From JAIVJN01 sp036732565 (lineage in GTDB: Bacteria; Acidobacteriota; Vicinamibacteria; Vicinamibacterales; UBA2999): a DNA stretch of 21,696 nt. The stretch lies in the NCBI GenBank assembly GCA_036732565.1, contig DAINCF010000040.1, positions 1 through 21,696 of the forward strand, written 5' to 3'. How positions within the stretch are numbered: the stretch's first letter is position 1; each line of letters opens with the position of its first letter. The notes beneath the pieces are model-generated. The model was not told the origin of the DNA. It ran no database searches and saw only the letters and a program-made list of their open reading frames with translations. The position numbers and the translations under genes are program-made. Shown piece by piece: positions 19,153 through 21,696 of the stretch.

Positions 19153-21453
19153 ATGGTGGCATCATGGGCGAGCATGCGCAGCACAACACGACTGGCGTGG
19201 CTCGCCTCGACCACAACCGCGACCTGCGCGCTGGTCGGGACGCTGGTCGGGACGCTGCTCGCGTCGCAGCCTGACGCGGTCCGCTCGCAGCCGTACACGA
19301 CCTGGAGCGACTACGGCGGCTCGGCCGACTCGATGCAGTATTCCGCGCTCACGCAGGTCAATGCCGCCAACGTGAGCCGGCTCGAGCTGGTGTGGCACTA
19401 TCCGGTGCCCGATCGAACCGGCAACTTCGGCTTCAACCCGCTGGTCGTCGACGGGGTGATGTACGTGCTCGGACCCCAGCGCCAGATCGTCGCGCTCGAT
19501 GCCGTATCGGGCCGCACGCTCTGGGCGCATCAGGTCGAAGGCGAGGGCACGCCGGGCAATCGCGGCATCAACTACTGGGAAAGTCGGGATCGATCCGATC
19601 GCCGCTTGATCTACGGCGCGGGTGGATCGCTTCGCGCGATCGACGCGCGGACCGGCAAGGCCATCACGACGTTCGGCGACCACGGTCAGGTGCCGATGCG
19701 CGTCGGCACCCCGCGCGTCCTTGGCGGTCCGAGCGGGACGCCGGGGCGCGTCTTCGAGAACCTGTTCATCACCGGCTCGAACACCGGCGAGCGCTTCTTC
19801 TCGCCGCCCGGCGACATCCGCGCGTATGACGTCGTTACCGGACGGCTGGTCTGGACGTTCCACACGATCCCACGACCTGGCGAGTACGGCTACGACACCT
19901 GGCCGAAGGACGCGTGGAAGTACGTCGGCGGCGCGAACGTGTGGGGCGAGCTCTCCCTGGATACCACGCGCGGCATCGTCTACGCGCCGACGGGCTCACC
20001 AACCCACGACCTGTATGGCGGCGATCGACAGGGCGCGAATCTGTTCGGCAACTCGCTGCTGGCCCTCGACGCGCGCACCGGCAAGCGGCTCTGGCACTTC
20101 CAGATGGTCCATCACGATCTGTGGGACTACGACCTCACGGCCGCGCCCAAGCTGCTGACCGTACGCCACAATGGCAAGCCGCGTGACGTCGTCGCCCAAG
20201 CGACGAAGCACGGATTGCTGTTCGTGTTCGATCGCGTCACCGGAGAGCCGCTGTGGCCGATCGAAGAGCGGCCGGTCCCGAAGAGCGCGACGCCGGGAGA
20301 GCAGGCGTGGCCCACGCAGCCGTTCCAGACGCATCTGGTGCCGTTTGCCAGGCAGTCGTTCACGCGTGAGCAGATCAATCCCCATCTCGCGGCCGACGAC
20401 AAGGCCAAGGTGCTGCAGCGGTTCCTCGCGGCGCCGAGCGAGGGGCTCTTCACACCACCCGCGCTGGATCGCGAGTTGATCATGCTGCCCGGCCAGTTCG
20501 GTGGCGGCAACTGGGGCGCGAGTGCGGCCGACCCGACGACGGGGATCATGTATCTGCGAACCATGGATCAGCCGACGGTGACGCAGCTCCGCGTATTCGA
20601 TCCGAATGAGCCGGCGGATGGCAACTCGCCCGAAGCCCGCGGTCGGGCGAGCTACACGCAGCATTGTTCGAGCTGCCACGGCGAGTTGCAGCCCTCGGGC
20701 ATTCGAACGTTCGACGGCGGTGGCTGGATTCCGGTGGCGAAGCTCGGTGGCAAGGCGGTGCGCGCGCAGATTCGCGACGGGCAGGGACAGATGCCTGCCT
20801 TCACCGAGGATGTGATCGGCGACGCCGACCTGCAAGCGCTGCTCACGTATCTCGGGATCGATGATGCCGCGGGCGCACCGGCTGGCGCGAGCGCCGAGCG
20901 CGAGCCGAGTGGGCCGCCTCCGCCTCCCTCATCGGCGAAGACTGACGGTCTGAACCTGTACTCGACCCCTCGTTACACCGGCCCGCTCGGGCGGGCATTC
21001 CGCGCCGAGAGCGGACTGTCGGGAATCAGCCCGCCGTGGTCGGAAATCGTGGCCTACGATCTCAACGAGGGCGCGATCAAGTGGCGCGCACCATTCGGCA
21101 CGAGCCCGGCCCTCGCGGCACGCGGCATCACCGACACTGGCAATGGGCGGCGGGCGTGGCGCAACGGTCCCGTCGTCACAGCGGGAGGGCTGATCTTCCT
21201 GGGATCCTGGGCGGACCGGACGGTCCGTGCCTTCGACGCGCGTAACGGGAAGGTGTTGTGGGAGCACGCCTTGAAGGCCAATCCTGAAGGCATCGTGTCG
21301 GTGTTCGAGGTCAACGGACGGCAGTACGTCGCGTTCTGCGCGTCAGGGTCCGATACCAAGGAGACGCCGGTGGCCGAGGCGTACGAAGCACTGCCGGGCT
21401 TGGCGTCGGCCCAGGGGTACTACGTGTTCGCGTTGCCGCACACGTCGCGGTGA
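19153..21453 (+). CDS. PQQ-dependent dehydrogenase with cytochrome c domain inserted in the propeller
   Basis: The 766-residue periplasmic quinoprotein has a signal peptide; starts at 19153 or 19174 are possible and neither has a strong ribosome binding site. Beta-propeller repeats follow from about residue 48 (LVVDGVMYVLGPQRQIVALDAVSGRTLWAH; DIRAYDVVTGRLVWTFHTIP; SLLALDARTGKRLWHF). They include the HHDLWDYD segment (320-327) of the glucose/alcohol quinoprotein group. At about 490-570 a class I cytochrome c domain is inserted, with CSSCH (505-509) and the axial Met547 in GQMPAF. A Pro/Ala-rich linker (about 577-595) leads back to the last propeller blades (EIVAYDLNEGAIKWRAPF; RAFDARNGKVLWEH). 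It oxidises an alcohol or sugar and can pass electrons through its own haem to the respiratory chain. The substrate is unknown. Confidence 0.93.
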   Translation: MVASWASMRSTTRLAWLASTTTATCALVGTLVGTLLASQPDAVRSQPYTTWSDYGGSADSMQYSALTQVNAANVSRLELVWHYPVPDRTGNFGFNPLVVDGVMYVLGPQRQIVALDAVSGRTLWAHQVEGEGTPGNRGINYWESRDRSDRRLIYGAGGSLRAIDARTGKAITTFGDHGQVPMRVGTPRVLGGPSGTPGRVFENLFITGSNTGERFFSPPGDIRAYDVVTGRLVWTFHTIPRPGEYGYDTWPKDAWKYVGGANVWGELSLDTTRGIVYAPTGSPTHDLYGGDRQGANLFGNSLLALDARTGKRLWHFQMVHHDLWDYDLTAAPKLLTVRHNGKPRDVVAQATKHGLLFVFDRVTGEPLWPIEERPVPKSATPGEQAWPTQPFQTHLVPFARQSFTREQINPHLAADDKAKVLQRFLAAPSEGLFTPPALDRELIMLPGQFGGGNWGASAADPTTGIMYLRTMDQPTVTQLRVFDPNEPADGNSPEARGRASYTQHCSSCHGELQPSGIRTFDGGGWIPVAKLGGKAVRAQIRDGQGQMPAFTEDVIGDADLQALLTYLGIDDAAGAPAGASAEREPSGPPPPPSSAKTDGLNLYSTPRYTGPLGRAFRAESGLSGISPPWSEIVAYDLNEGAIKWRAPFGTSPALAARGITDTGNGRRAWRNGPVVTAGGLIFLGSWADRTVRAFDARNGKVLWEHALKANPEGIVSVFEVNGRQYVAFCASGSDTKETPVAEAYEALPGLASAQGYYVFALPHTSR
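19231..19254 (+). repeat. 12-bp perfect tandem duplication in the signal peptide
   Basis: CTGGTCGGGACG occurs twice head to tail (19231-19242 and 19243-19254), encoding LVGT-LVGT within the hydrophobic core of the dehydrogenase signal peptide. It is in frame and adds four residues. It looks like a recent slippage product. Confidence 0.8.
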
Positions 21454-21520
21454 CCGTGAAGATCCGCCTAAAGGCGGACCCCACGCCCGAGTAGAAACGT
21501 GCGCCCGAATAGGAAACCGC

Positions 21521-21696
21521 ATGAAGAAGACATTGATGCTCCGAACGATGCTCGCGGCTGCGGTGTTCGCCGCATTCGCGGCAGGCGGAACGCTTCGTAC
21601 GTGGCACGGCGTGGTCGCCGCCTTTGAGGGCGAGCAAGCCGGCGCCAAGCCCGCCGCGTTTCAACGCGCGCCCGACGCGCTGGAGCGTGTGAGCTA
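21521..21696 (+). CDS. Exported protein of unknown function, N-terminal part only (cut by window edge)
   Basis: The ATG at 21521 follows AGGAA (21511-21515) by 5 nt. The 58 visible residues begin MKKTLMLRTMLAAAVFAAFAAGG, a clear signal peptide with a Lys-rich start and Ala-rich core. A mature start TLRTWHGVVAAFEGEQAG follows, then an Ala/Pro linker. It lies 67 bp after the PQQ dehydrogenase on the same strand, so it probably belongs to the same transcript. A periplasmic electron-transfer or accessory protein would fit the context, but nothing in the visible part proves this. Confidence 0.7.
   Translation, partial: MKKTLMLRTMLAAAVFAAFAAGGTLRTWHGVVAAFEGEQAGAKPAAFQRAPDALERVS

Overview
The window is GC-rich DNA, densely packed with genes on both strands. 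It most likely comes from an Acidobacteriota genome, with a Vicinamibacteria-like flavour. The basis is the combination of two Oar-type TonB-dependent receptors with an N-terminal carboxypeptidase-regulatory-like domain, a PadR regulator directly upstream of an 'orphan' duplicated MacB/FtsX permease (the ADOP type characteristic of that phylum), and a PQQ dehydrogenase carrying an inserted cytochrome c domain. This taxonomic call is inference from gene families; no rRNA or marker gene is present.

Layout. (1) 1-3651, minus: a TonB-dependent receptor followed 16 bp downstream by the start of a secreted protein cut by the window edge. (2) 3652-3957: a receptor leader with a nested dyad, then intergenic repeats including a ~99-bp inverted-repeat element. 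(3) 3958-6585, minus: an aldo/keto reductase, a 38-residue membrane microprotein, a small hypothetical protein, a remnant of a glycoside hydrolase C-terminus, and a conserved-looking hypothetical protein built from two copies of one domain. (4) 6648-8742: a CPBP/CAAX-type membrane protease (+) converging on L-rhamnose mutarotase (rhaM), which is translationally coupled to a membrane-anchored gluzincin peptidase (-). (5) 8743-10693: a second copy of the repeat element, then a coupled pair of a putative lipoprotein and a secreted matrixin-like metalloprotease (+). (6) 10733-11376, minus: two small unknown genes in tandem. (7) 11592-14637, minus: PadR plus ADOP permease, with a recognisable promoter and dyad. 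(8) 14705-21696: an IclR regulator divergent from a receptor, PQQ dehydrogenase and secreted protein (cut) series.

How it may work together. Region 8 reads as a regulated uptake-and-oxidation locus: an outer-membrane receptor, a periplasmic quinoprotein with its own haem, and an IclR-type effector sensor whose intergenic region holds matching inverted and direct half-sites. Region 4, together with the hydrolase remnant, hints that a rhamnose-related locus once stood here and has been eroded. No tRNA, rRNA, CRISPR array, transposase or phage gene was seen.

The least explained items are the internally duplicated hypothetical protein (5662-6585) and the stop codon that separates it in frame from the hydrolase remnant. 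Next come the small tandem genes at 10733-11376 with the perfect 20-bp palindrome upstream, and the membrane microprotein at 4882-4998.
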